DNA from: Thermoflexales bacterium
Lineage (GTDB): Bacteria; Chloroflexota; Anaerolineae; Fen-1058
NCBI GenBank assembly: GCA_030834835.1
Contig: JAUQXD010000864.1
Location: 1 to 5,098 of the forward strand
Length of the DNA: 5,098 nucleotides
Direction of reading: 5' to 3'
Shown one piece after another: positions 1-5,098 of this stretch. Position numbers and translations under genes: made by a program. Positions within the stretch are counted from its first letter, which is position 1. Every line of letters begins with the position of its first letter. A model generated the notes under the pieces. That model searched no databases. It was not told where the DNA came from and was given only the letters and a program-made list of their open reading frames with translations.

Positions 1-517
1 TCGGCGGCAGCTGCGGCCCCCAATCCCAACCGAAATGGCAGGGTGCTTTGCGGAGATACGGACCGCCGGGGATCGCTTGCGAGACGCCGGGCATGATGCG
101 GACTTGCTGCTTGTTGGTGATGTAGCGCACGGGCGAAGCGAAGTTGATGAGCAACTCGTTGTCGATCGGGTGGAGCAGGGCCTTCACGTCCCAACGGTAT
201 TGCCGGAACATATTCTCAGTGCGGCCCAACTCGTGCCCGTTGAGCGTGACGGTCGCTAACGTGTCGAGGCCGTTGCACACCAGCCACACCTGGCCTTCAT
301 TTAACAACGCTGGATCGATCGTGAAGGAGTGTCGATAGTCCCAATCGGATTCGGCGACCCATTGGACACGCTGTTCGTTATCGCCGACAAAAGGATCGGG
401 AATGCGGCCAGCGGCCAGCAGGTCAGTGTGGACGCCGCCGGGGACTGTCGCTGGCAACCATTCGACCGTGCCCGCCTGTCGGAATTGCCAGTGAGCAGTC
501 AGGGATTGAATTTGCAT
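1..517 (-). CDS. Beta-mannosidase, glycoside hydrolase family 2, N-terminal part (cut by window edge)
   Basis: Cytoplasmic exo-enzyme expected to remove beta-linked mannose from the non-reducing end of oligosaccharides. I translated this frame by hand: 172 complete codons run off the window. Diagnostic family segments are WLPATVPGGVHTDLL at residues 20-34 followed by IPDPFVGDNE (39-48), the sugar-binding jelly-roll stretch CNGLDTLATVTLNG (81-94), and RKAPCHFGWDWGP (156-168), the hallmark of bacterial and eukaryotic beta-mannosidases. No signal peptide is visible. The family is usually about 800-900 residues, so only the N-terminal sugar-binding domain is seen; the TIM barrel and catalytic glutamates lie outside. 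The ATG at 517 is the first possible start: the 11 in-frame codons between it and the upstream ATPase stop contain no NTG. Its Shine-Dalgarno is weak (GAGCGAAAG). It follows the ATPase by 33 nt, which suggests co-transcription with the importer. Family assignment is firm; the true substrate (mannan versus N-glycan fragments) is inferred. Confidence 0.93.
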   Translation of the reverse strand, partial: MQIQSLTAHWQFRQAGTVEWLPATVPGGVHTDLLAAGRIPDPFVGDNEQRVQWVAESDWDYRHSFTIDPALLNEGQVWLVCNGLDTLATVTLNGHELGRTENMFRQYRWDVKALLHPIDNELLINFASPVRYITNKQQVRIMPGVSQAIPGGPYLRKAPCHFGWDWGPQLPP

Positions 518-550
518 GGGATTCTTTCGCTCAAATCCAGGAGGACTGCC

Positions 551-1363
551 TTACACGGTCGAGAGGTCCCATTCCATATGGAGCTTGGGCACATCGCTGA
601 GCAGGCGCTGGGTATACGCTTCTTTCGGATGCAGAATGACCTCATCGGGCGTGCCGCTTTCAACGAATTTCCCGTGCTCCATGATATAGATGCTGTCAGA
701 CACATAATACGCCAGGCCCAGATCATGGGTGATGAAAATCAGCGTCATCCCGGTTTCAAGCACCAGTTTCATCAGCATGCTCAGGATGGTCGAGCGTGAA
801 CAGGCATCAATCATCGAGGTGGGCTCATCCGCCAGCAGGATCTTCGGTTTCAGCAGGAAAACACGGGCAATCATCAAGCGCTGCATCTGTCCGCCGGACA
901 GCTCAAACGGATACTTGTTGGTCAATTCCTCGAACTTCAAGTTGACAAAGCTGCACGCCTCGGTCATCAATTCCACTTTTTTCGCCTGTGGAAGATTTCG
1001 ACCGCCGCGCATGTGAATGCAATCCAACAGTACCGCATCGATCTTGCGGAAGATGTTATAGGAGGAGAACGGATCCTGAAAAATCGCCTGGATGTTTTTC
1101 CAGTACTCTTGTTTTTTCTTTTGACTGCTGATGTCGCGTTTCTTGCCCTGGAAGTAAATCTCACCCTCAGTCGAGCTGATCAACCCCAGCAGCATCTTGG
1201 CCAGCGTCGTTTTGCCGCTGCCCGATTCGCCCACGATCGAGACGATTTCGCCCTCGTAGAAATTGAAATCCACATGATCAACCGCGACCGTTTTCTGGCG
1301 GCCCAGCCCAAACACTTTGGCAAGTCCTGATCCGCTCAGGCACACCTTTTTTTCATCAGGCAT
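551..1363 (-). CDS. Opp/Dpp-family ABC importer ATPase, second subunit (OppF/DppF-like, short C-terminus)
   Basis: Cytoplasmic nucleotide-binding subunit of 270 residues that pairs with the ATPase encoded just upstream to power the importer. All ATPase elements are present: Walker [10 protein letters not shown] (45-53), Q-loop Q96 in IFQDP, signature LSGGQ (155-159), Walker B ILLADE (175-180), D-loop SMID (183-186, where SALD is commoner) and the switch histidine H213 in FITHD. The protein stops soon after [15 protein letters not shown] (245-259), so it keeps only the beginning of the oligopeptide-transporter C-terminal extension and lacks its cysteine cluster; OppF/DppF proteins are commonly about 310-330 residues. 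The start ATG overlaps the end of the upstream ATPase by 8 nt and has a strong Shine-Dalgarno, AGAGGGAGG, six nt away, so coupled translation is likely. A lysine-rich stretch (74-90) precedes the Q-loop. The family call is firm; the sugar substrate is inferred from neighbours. Confidence 0.95.
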   Translation of the reverse strand: MPDEKKVCLSGSGLAKVFGLGRQKTVAVDHVDFNFYEGEIVSIVGESGSGKTTLAKMLLGLISSTEGEIYFQGKKRDISSQKKKQEYWKNIQAIFQDPFSSYNIFRKIDAVLLDCIHMRGGRNLPQAKKVELMTEACSFVNLKFEELTNKYPFELSGGQMQRLMIARVFLLKPKILLADEPTSMIDACSRSTILSMLMKLVLETGMTLIFITHDLGLAYYVSDSIYIMEHGKFVESGTPDEVILHPKEAYTQRLLSDVPKLHMEWDLSTV

Positions 1364-2408
1364 GATAGGCCTCCCTCTTATAAAACTCCCTCAGCTCTTT
1401 TTCTGAAAAGATACAGCGGTAGGCGCGGCCGCCGCCGGCATCGCGCAGGGCGACAGAATTTGCCCGGCATTCCGGTTGCACGTATTTACAGCGTTCGGCA
1501 AACCGGCAGCCAGACGGTGGTTTCTTCAGGTTAGGCGGAACCCCGGGAATGGCCGCCAGCTCAACCCCCCGCAGACCTTCTTCCGGCACGATGATCGAGC
1601 CCATCAGACCTTTGGAATAGGGATGGAGTGAATCAAACACCACTTCTTTGGCGGTGCCCTTCTCCACAATCTGCCCGGCGTACATGACCATGATGTCATC
1701 GACGACGTTGTACAGCAGCGGCAGCTCATGCGTGATGAAGATCATGGACTTGACGACGTCATTGTCCATCAAGTTCTTCAGCATCTTGATCACCATCTTC
1801 TGCGAAGTGACATCGAGGGCAGAGGACGGCTCATCCGCGATCAATACTTTAGGAAGCAGGATCACCGAGGTTGCGATCACCGTGCGCTGTTTCATGCCGC
1901 CCGACAGTTCAACGGAGTATTGTTGCAGGACATGCGCCGGCAGCCCCAACTTCTCAAAGGCGGCGCTGGCAAACTTGTAAATCTCTTCCCTGGTTTTGGT
2001 GGGATCATGCGCTTGAACAACGTCTTCAATGAAGCGGATAATCTTCTGGGTGGGGTTGAGCGCGTTCATCGCCGCCTGGGGGATGTAGGCAATCTCCGTA
2101 CCCAGGATCGTTTTGCGAACATCGTCGGGTTTCAGCCCGGTGATATTACGGCCATCGATGATGATCTCCCCGCTCGTGTAGTGCAGCGGCGCGAAGTAAT
2201 AGCCCATCAGGCTGAGCGCCAGCGTCGACTTGCCACAGCCGGATTCGCCGGCAATGCCCAGCGATTTTCCCTCTTCAACCTTCAGGGAAACATGGTCCAC
2301 CGCATACACATCTTCCTGGAACCGGGTGATGTACTTCGTGGTCAGTTCCCTGACATCGAGCATGACTTGCGGCGTATCGTCGATTTCCTTGAATATGACT
2401 TCTGGCAT
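1356..2408 (-). CDS. Opp/Dpp-family ABC importer ATPase, first subunit (OppD/DppD-like, with C-terminal Cys motif)
   Basis: Nucleotide-binding subunit partnering the downstream ATPase. Numbering from the longer form (start at 2417, 353 residues): Walker [10 protein letters not shown] (57-65), Q-loop Q114 in YIPQ, signature LSGGMKQR (171-178), Walker B VLIADEP (191-197), D-loop SALD (199-202), switch histidine H230. The C-terminal oligopeptide-transporter extension is complete: [11 protein letters not shown] (265-275), [10 protein letters not shown] (288-297), then cysteines C304, C310, C317 and C335, the spacing typical of OppD/DppD proteins and proposed to hold an iron-sulfur cluster. Two starts are possible. 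A GTG at 2417 directly abuts the permease stop, with AAGGGA four nt upstream. An ATG at 2408 has AGGTGA, spanning that stop, five nt upstream. I chose the ATG for codon preference and spacing; the difference is three residues. The stop overlaps the next ATPase by 8 nt. Confidence 0.95.
   Translation of the reverse strand: MPEVIFKEIDDTPQVMLDVRELTTKYITRFQEDVYAVDHVSLKVEEGKSLGIAGESGCGKSTLALSLMGYYFAPLHYTSGEIIIDGRNITGLKPDDVRKTILGTEIAYIPQAAMNALNPTQKIIRFIEDVVQAHDPTKTREEIYKFASAAFEKLGLPAHVLQQYSVELSGGMKQRTVIATSVILLPKVLIADEPSSALDVTSQKMVIKMLKNLMDNDVVKSMIFITHELPLLYNVVDDIMVMYAGQIVEKGTAKEVVFDSLHPYSKGLMGSIIVPEEGLRGVELAAIPGVPPNLKKPPSGCRFAERCKYVQPECRANSVALRDAGGGRAYRCIFSEKELREFYKREAYHA
1370..1378 (-). promoter_or_regulatory. 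Strong ribosome binding site for the second ATPase
   Basis: The minus strand reads AGAGGGAGG, six nt before the ATG at 1363 and inside the last codons of the upstream ATPase. This fixes the ATPase start and, with the 8-nt overlap, suggests coupled translation of the two ATPase subunits. Confidence 0.75.
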
Positions 2409-2413
2409 GTCAA

Positions 2414-2419
2414 TCACCT
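2414..2419 (-). promoter_or_regulatory. Candidate ribosome binding site across the permease stop codon
   Basis: The minus strand reads AGGTGA. It contains the last two bases of the permease TAG stop and lies five nt before the ATG at 2408. It supports the ATG as start of the first ATPase. A competing pair is AAGGGA (2427-2422) with the GTG at 2417. Both are imperfect, so the choice is tentative. Confidence 0.45.
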
Positions 2420-3668
2420 AGTCCCTTAACGCCGGGTTATAGACCTGGTTAAGGCCCGTATTCATCAAATTCATCGAGAAGGTAATCAGCGCGATGGTTA
2501 CGATCACGGGGAAGAACGCCCACCATTTGCCCAGGGTTGGCGCCTGGTAGATCAACGCCCAGTTCATCATCAGCCCCAGCGTCGGCACTTCGGTCGTTCG
2601 GGGTCCCAGGCCCAGGATCGATAACCCGGCCTCGGCCAGAATACCCGAGGAAATCTGCAGAATCAACGCCATCACCACATACGAAGCGATGTAGGGCAGA
2701 ATATCGGCGAGGATGATGTAAACAACGGAATGCCCGGATAATTTTGACAAATTGACATGGTCACGATTCCGCAGCGAAACCACTTGCGCCCGCACGGCCC
2801 TGGCCGTCCACACCCAGGAGGTAAACCCGATCACGATGGCAATCGTGACGGCGCCGCGTTTGTCCTGCCCGATGCTGAATGAAATCAGGATCAACAACAC
2901 AATGCTGGGGATCGCAATAAAGAGATTGGTGATGAACATGATCACGTCGTCCACCACGCCACCGATATACCCGCCCAGCAATCCCAGAGTCAAACCGATC
3001 AAGGTGGCGATGATCCCGGCGACAAAACCGATCTCCAACGATACGCGGGTGGCTGCCACCAACTCCGTCAGCACATCCCTGCCAAAGTTATCGGTTCCCA
3101 GCGGCAAGACCCGTACATTCGCCACCTGCCCGATATTCACGTAATCCGCCTGTTTGACGCTGCCGGTCTGTTCCAGAGCGCCAGTTGTCGGGTTCTTGGC
3201 GGCAATGATCGCCCCCTCGGTTGACAGCAATCCCTGGAGCGAAGTATTGAGTCGGATGTAATAGTTTCGCCTGGCATTCGTCAACCCCGGAAGACTCTTT
3301 TTGGGGTCAAAATTGTTCTCCCACAGAGTCAGGAGCTGTTGGGTATTGGCGGTATCAATCTCGCTTTCCGCCATCCCGTCCAACACCAGCCAATCCTTGA
3401 TGGCCGTCCGATCATCGGCGCTCAACTTGCTGGCAATGCGTTTGGCTGCGGCATCATCCAGATTGAGGATATAGGTAGCGGAACCGATGCTGTCATAGAC
3501 ACTCACATAGGTCCCTGGCGGGAAAAAGGTGCCTTGACCGATGATCGCCAATGGCGGCGCTGTAATAATCAGCGGATAAACTATCACGATCAACAGAATG
3601 GTCATAAAAATGGCAAAACCGACCACAAACTTGCCAGAGTGAAAAACCTGTTGAAGGGTGTGTTTCAT
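2418..3668 (-). CDS. Opp/Dpp-family ABC importer permease, OppC/DppC-like, with enlarged external loop
   Basis: Second membrane subunit of the importer, 416 residues against roughly 280-310 for most OppC/DppC proteins. It has a short cytoplasmic N-terminus, TM1 at about 14-36, then about 150 mostly polar residues before the conserved OppC entry [12 protein letters not shown] (189-200); this loop should face outside. The transport core follows: hydrophobic segments near 210-236, 243-266, 273-288, 314-340 and 383-405. The coupling (EAA-type) loop is about 301-326, with the glycine at 312 and the end ADILPY; its NLSKLSG start departs from the usual acidic-Ala-Ala form. [11 protein letters not shown] (346-356) is a further family motif. 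The ATG at 3668 is preceded by AAGGA at 11 nt, an acceptable but not strong site. It sits 51 nt after the first permease, in a gap filled by two tandem dyad repeats, and abuts the first ATPase. Confidence 0.94.
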   Translation of the reverse strand: MKHTLQQVFHSGKFVVGFAIFMTILLIVIVYPLIITAPPLAIIGQGTFFPPGTYVSVYDSIGSATYILNLDDAAAKRIASKLSADDRTAIKDWLVLDGMAESEIDTANTQQLLTLWENNFDPKKSLPGLTNARRNYYIRLNTSLQGLLSTEGAIIAAKNPTTGALEQTGSVKQADYVNIGQVANVRVLPLGTDNFGRDVLTELVAATRVSLEIGFVAGIIATLIGLTLGLLGGYIGGVVDDVIMFITNLFIAIPSIVLLILISFSIGQDKRGAVTIAIVIGFTSWVWTARAVRAQVVSLRNRDHVNLSKLSGHSVVYIILADILPYIASYVVMALILQISSGILAEAGLSILGLGPRTTEVPTLGLMMNWALIYQAPTLGKWWAFFPVIVTIALITFSMNLMNTGLNQVYNPALRD

Positions 3669-3685
3669 AGGAGCATCTTTCCTTA

Positions 3686-3719
3686 CGTTCGCTGTGTGAA
3701 CGCGTTCGTTCTGTGAACG
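3686..3719. repeat. Two abutting 17-bp repeats, each an inverted repeat, in the permease-permease gap
   Basis: Copy 1 (3686-3702) is CGTTCGCTGTGTGAACG and copy 2 (3703-3719) is CGTTCGTTCTGTGAACG on the plus strand. They match at 15 of 17 positions and abut with no spacer. Each has 5-bp arms CGTTC/GAACG around a 7-nt centre, and their junction makes the perfect 10-bp palindrome GAACGCGTTC (3698-3707). The block fills most of the 51-nt gap and ends one base before the stop codon of the first permease. It could form two small hairpins in the mRNA or be a paired protein-binding site; the sequence does not decide. Confidence 0.7.
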
Positions 3720-4724
3720 TCAATCAGCCTGCGCTGCTTTGATGCGCGGGTCAATGATGCCGTAGAGGATTTCAATGATAAAGTTTGCGCTCAGGACCAT
3801 CACCGTGATCAGCAAAGTGGCGGCTGAGATCAGCGGATAGTCCTGTCCCAGGACGGCGTTCAAGAGCGTGGTGCCGAGCCCGGGATAACTAAAAATGATC
3901 TCAGCAAACAATGCACCGCTGACCATGGTCCCGACGGATAGTGCCAGACCGGTCACCTGTGGAAGCATCGCATTCCGAAATACGTAGCGGACGATTTTCT
4001 TATCCGGGATGCCCAGGAACCGGCTATATTTCACATAGTCGGCGTTCAACTCATAGATGGCCATGGAGCGCATGCCAATGGCCTGACCGCCGATGGCGAT
4101 CAATACGATCGACCAGAATGGCAATTGATAGTGCACGATCACCGACCAGATAAAGGTCCAGCTGAAGCTGGGCATCAGATCAAACCCGTAGCCCCCCGAG
4201 GTTGGGAACCAATTGAGTATGACGCCAAAAATGACCAGCAAAATGACGGCCATGCCAAAGGCCGGAAGACTGCTGAGAAAAATACTGACCGGCATGAGCA
4301 CCTTATCAAAGCCCCCCTTGCGATAAGCTGCCAACGCGCCCAGTGTATTCCCGATCAACCAGCCGACAATGATCGCCGGGAACTGTAGGCCGATCGTCCA
4401 CCAGATGGAAGCTCCGATAACGTCTGACACTTTTCTGGGATACTGGCTGAAGGAGTAACCAAAATCGCCCTGTACTACATTTTGGGTATAGATAACGAAT
4501 TGCTCCAACATGGGTTTGTTGGTGCCAAACAGCTCGGTGTATTGTTGATAGATTGCCTGGACGCCGGTAGCATTGCTCATGCCCTGGGCAAGTCTGGAGG
4601 CGATGGCCGCCACCGGATCGCCTGGCATCAGGCGGGGCAGGATGAAATTCAGGAGGAAGGCGCAAACAAAGGTGATCAAGAACCAACGGAACTTATTGAA
4701 AAAGTACTTCCGGTATCCCTTCAA
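3720..4724 (-). CDS. Opp/Dpp-family ABC importer permease, OppB/DppB-like
   Basis: First membrane subunit of the importer, 334 residues, a normal length for OppB/DppB. It has a positively charged N-terminus and TM1 at about 14-34 followed by [13 protein letters not shown] (29-41), the typical family entry. Further membrane segments lie near 105-132, 141-171, 198-218, 255-278 and 300-323. The cytoplasmic coupling loop is [14 protein letters not shown] (218-231) through LGIP (237-240) to RNAMLP (250-255), closely matching the family. FSYPGLG (278-284) and the terminal DPRI (325-328) are also family motifs. The start codon is TTG: a GGAGG Shine-Dalgarno lies six nt upstream and no ATG lies nearby in frame. 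It follows the binding-protein gene after 195 nt with its own candidate promoter and precedes the second permease by 51 nt. Function as half of the transmembrane channel is firm; the cargo is inferred. Confidence 0.95.
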   Translation of the reverse strand: MKGYRKYFFNKFRWFLITFVCAFLLNFILPRLMPGDPVAAIASRLAQGMSNATGVQAIYQQYTELFGTNKPMLEQFVIYTQNVVQGDFGYSFSQYPRKVSDVIGASIWWTIGLQFPAIIVGWLIGNTLGALAAYRKGGFDKVLMPVSIFLSSLPAFGMAVILLVIFGVILNWFPTSGGYGFDLMPSFSWTFIWSVIVHYQLPFWSIVLIAIGGQAIGMRSMAIYELNADYVKYSRFLGIPDKKIVRYVFRNAMLPQVTGLALSVGTMVSGALFAEIIFSYPGLGTTLLNAVLGQDYPLISAATLLITVMVLSANFIIEILYGIIDPRIKAAQAD

Positions 4725-4730
4725 CGCACA

Positions 4731-4735
4731 CCTCC
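4731..4735 (-). promoter_or_regulatory. Ribosome binding site that fixes a TTG start
   Basis: The minus strand reads GGAGG, six nt before TTG at 4724-4722. It is the best Shine-Dalgarno in this gap and the reason for accepting a TTG start for the first permease. Confidence 0.8.
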
Positions 4736-4751
4736 ACGTTCATAGAATGGA

Positions 4752-4787
4752 CATTGCCATTATATAACAACCAGGTGACAATCACTA
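4752..4787 (-). promoter_or_regulatory. Candidate internal promoter for the permease/ATPase/mannosidase genes
   Basis: A perfect TATAAT box lies at 4764-4759 on the minus strand. Transcription would begin near 4752, giving a leader of about 28 nt before the TTG start. At 17-bp spacing the -35 position is TAGTGA (4787-4782), only about half matching TTGACA, so the promoter would be weak or factor-dependent. One GTGA-N3-TCAC dyad (4775-4785) overlaps that -35 position. This is a sequence-based guess; AT-rich gaps produce TATAAT by chance, although position, direction and leader length all fit. Confidence 0.5.
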
Positions 4788-4842
4788 AATCAAACAAAAC
4801 ATGCCGACATCCGCTGTTACTTACGCTAAGTGACTATCACCT
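4773..4842. repeat. Pair of GTGA-N3-TCAC dyads, possible operator pair or long hairpin
   Basis: GTGACAATCAC (4775-4785) and GTGACTATCAC (4830-4840) differ at one central base, and each has perfect 4-bp arms. The flanks are in inverted orientation: AGGTGACAATCACT (4773-4786) matches the reverse complement of 4829-4842 at 12 of 14 positions. Centre-to-centre distance is 55 bp, close to five helical turns. The left copy overlaps the -35 region of the candidate promoter and the right copy would centre near -83. This fits an operator pair for a dimeric regulator, possibly with looping. The same match could instead form a 14-bp imperfect stem with a 42-nt loop in RNA reading through. I do not assign a regulator family. 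Confidence 0.5.
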
Positions 4843-4862
4843 GTCTGTCAGGGTTGATGGTT

Positions 4863-4906
4863 AAGAGACAGCCATGTTCCGGGGTTGGCGGAACATGGCT
4901 GTTCTT
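4863..4906 (-). terminator. Hairpin after the binding-protein gene: weak terminator, or mRNA 3'-end and stability element
   Basis: A perfect 13-bp inverted repeat, ACAGCCATGTTCC (4868-4880) with GGAACATGGCTGT (4890-4902), encloses a 9-nt loop. It extends by four more pairs, AAGA/TCTT (4863-4866 with 4903-4906), past one bulged base at 4867. The core stem begins 17 nt after the binding-protein stop. On the minus strand the stem is followed by only a short mixed pyrimidine run (TCTCTT), not a true U-tract, so full termination is doubtful. Partial termination or protection of the upstream mRNA would give the binding protein a higher level than the membrane and ATPase subunits, a common pattern in ABC importer operons. 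Confidence 0.65.
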
Positions 4907-4919
4907 GCTGGACTACGGA

Positions 4920-5098
4920 TTACTTGCTAACCAGCGTCAGGTTGTAGAGGCCCGCGATACTCCAACCGAAAATCAGGTTCATCGGCGGGACGGGCGGGTT
5001 GGTGCCATCACCGTCAAACGGGAAGTTGGTCCAAACGCTTTCGTTCACCGTATGGAAGGACTGCGGACGGTACATCAGTGTGAACGACGGCACATCGG
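4920..5098 (-). CDS. Extracytoplasmic substrate-binding protein of the Opp/Dpp (SBP_bac_5) family, C-terminal fragment
   Basis: The last 58 residues and a TAA stop of a gene entering from the high-coordinate edge. The visible segment includes [20 protein letters not shown] (5-24), a proline-rich linker (NPPVPPMN, 33-40) and the ending [15 protein letters not shown] (44-58). The MYRP, N-E-S-VWT and IAGLYNL pieces are what I know from the C-termini of cluster C binding proteins linked to oligosaccharide rather than peptide importers, for example in Thermotogota. The protein should bind the cargo outside the cytoplasmic membrane and deliver it to the two permeases. Signal peptide, lipobox and most of the binding pocket are outside the window, so ligand class rests on this short match and on the mannosidase at the other end of the operon. 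The frame was read by hand and ends in two unpaired bases at the window edge. Confidence 0.88.
   Translation of the reverse strand, partial: DVPSFTLMYRPQSFHTVNESVWTNFPFDGDGTNPPVPPMNLIFGWSIAGLYNLTLVSK

Noticed and set aside
35..259. Short plus-strand open frames over the first 340 bases
   Set aside because: They are antisense to the mannosidase N-terminus, which has clear family motifs in the minus-strand frame left open at the window edge.
537..544. CCAGGAGG on the plus strand, looking like a Shine-Dalgarno
   Set aside because: No plus-strand gene follows. On the transcribed minus strand it reads CCTCCTGG, which cannot bind the 16S tail, so it does not serve the mannosidase.
329..799. Plus-strand open frame of 156 codons
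   Set aside because: It spans the antisense of the mannosidase start and the ATPase end, crossing two well-supported genes. No family resemblance.
1728..2429. Plus-strand open frame of 233 codons
   Set aside because: It lies wholly antisense to the first ATPase, whose motifs are complete. The translation is rich in Arg, His, Gly and Asp with no recognisable domain, as expected for a complementary-strand shadow.
3339..3716. Plus-strand open frame of 125 codons opposite the large permease loop
   Set aside because: Considered because the loop is unusual, but the permease frame is continuous through it and keeps family motifs on both sides, so the loop is part of the permease.
4306..4686. Minus-strand open frame of 126 codons inside the first permease
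   Set aside because: Alternative frame within a gene with full permease motifs; proline- and arginine-rich with no hydrophobic pattern or recognisable domain.
4759..4785. TTGTCA (4784-4779 on the minus strand) as a -35 for TATAAT
   Set aside because: The spacer to TATAAT would be about 14 bp or less, too short for a standard sigma-70 promoter; the weaker TAGTGA at 17 bp is the better-placed candidate.
4837..4856. CCTG-N5-CAGG short inverted repeat next to the right dyad
   Set aside because: Only four paired bases; expected by chance in a gap of this size.

Overview
The window reads as one minus-strand operon for uptake and breakdown of a carbohydrate. In transcription order (high to low coordinates) it holds: the last 58 residues of an extracytoplasmic substrate-binding protein (5098-4920); a 195-nt intergenic region with a hairpin, a promoter-like -10 box and paired dyads (4919-4725); two Opp/Dpp-type permeases (4724-3720 and 3668-2418); two Opp/Dpp-type ATPases (2408-1356 and 1363-551); and the first 172 codons of a family GH2 beta-mannosidase (517-1), cut by the window edge. 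I see no convincing plus-strand gene. The long plus-strand open frames are antisense shadows of these genes.

Together the first five genes encode a complete ABC importer of the peptide/oligosaccharide (Opp/Dpp) class: binding protein, two membrane subunits and two different nucleotide-binding subunits. The C-terminus of the binding protein resembles the sugar-binding members of this class rather than classical peptide binders. A beta-mannosidase follows the last ATPase after only 33 nt. The simplest reading is import of beta-linked manno-oligosaccharides, or of another short beta-mannoside such as an N-glycan core fragment, followed by cytoplasmic release of mannose. The substrate is inferred from context and is not shown by the sequence.

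The tight packing suggests translational coupling: an 8-nt ATPase/ATPase overlap, permease and ATPase abutting, and a 33-nt gap before the glycosidase. Two looser junctions carry structure. Between the binding protein and the first permease are a 13-bp perfect hairpin just after the binding-protein stop, then two GTGA-N3-TCAC dyads 55 bp apart, the nearer one lying over the -35 region of a perfect TATAAT box. Between the two permeases are two abutting copies of a 17-bp unit that is itself a small inverted repeat.

The host is a bacterium with mid-range GC, clear Shine-Dalgarno sites and some TTG/GTG starts. An Opp-type sugar importer next to a glycoside hydrolase is an arrangement familiar from Thermotogota and Chloroflexota. 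I lean weakly towards a Chloroflexota-like (Anaerolineae) source from protein flavour and GC, but nothing here fixes the taxonomy. I found no mobile elements, CRISPR, tRNA or rRNA. No single gene here looks like a new system; the best leads are the intergenic regulatory structures and the enlarged external loop of the second permease.
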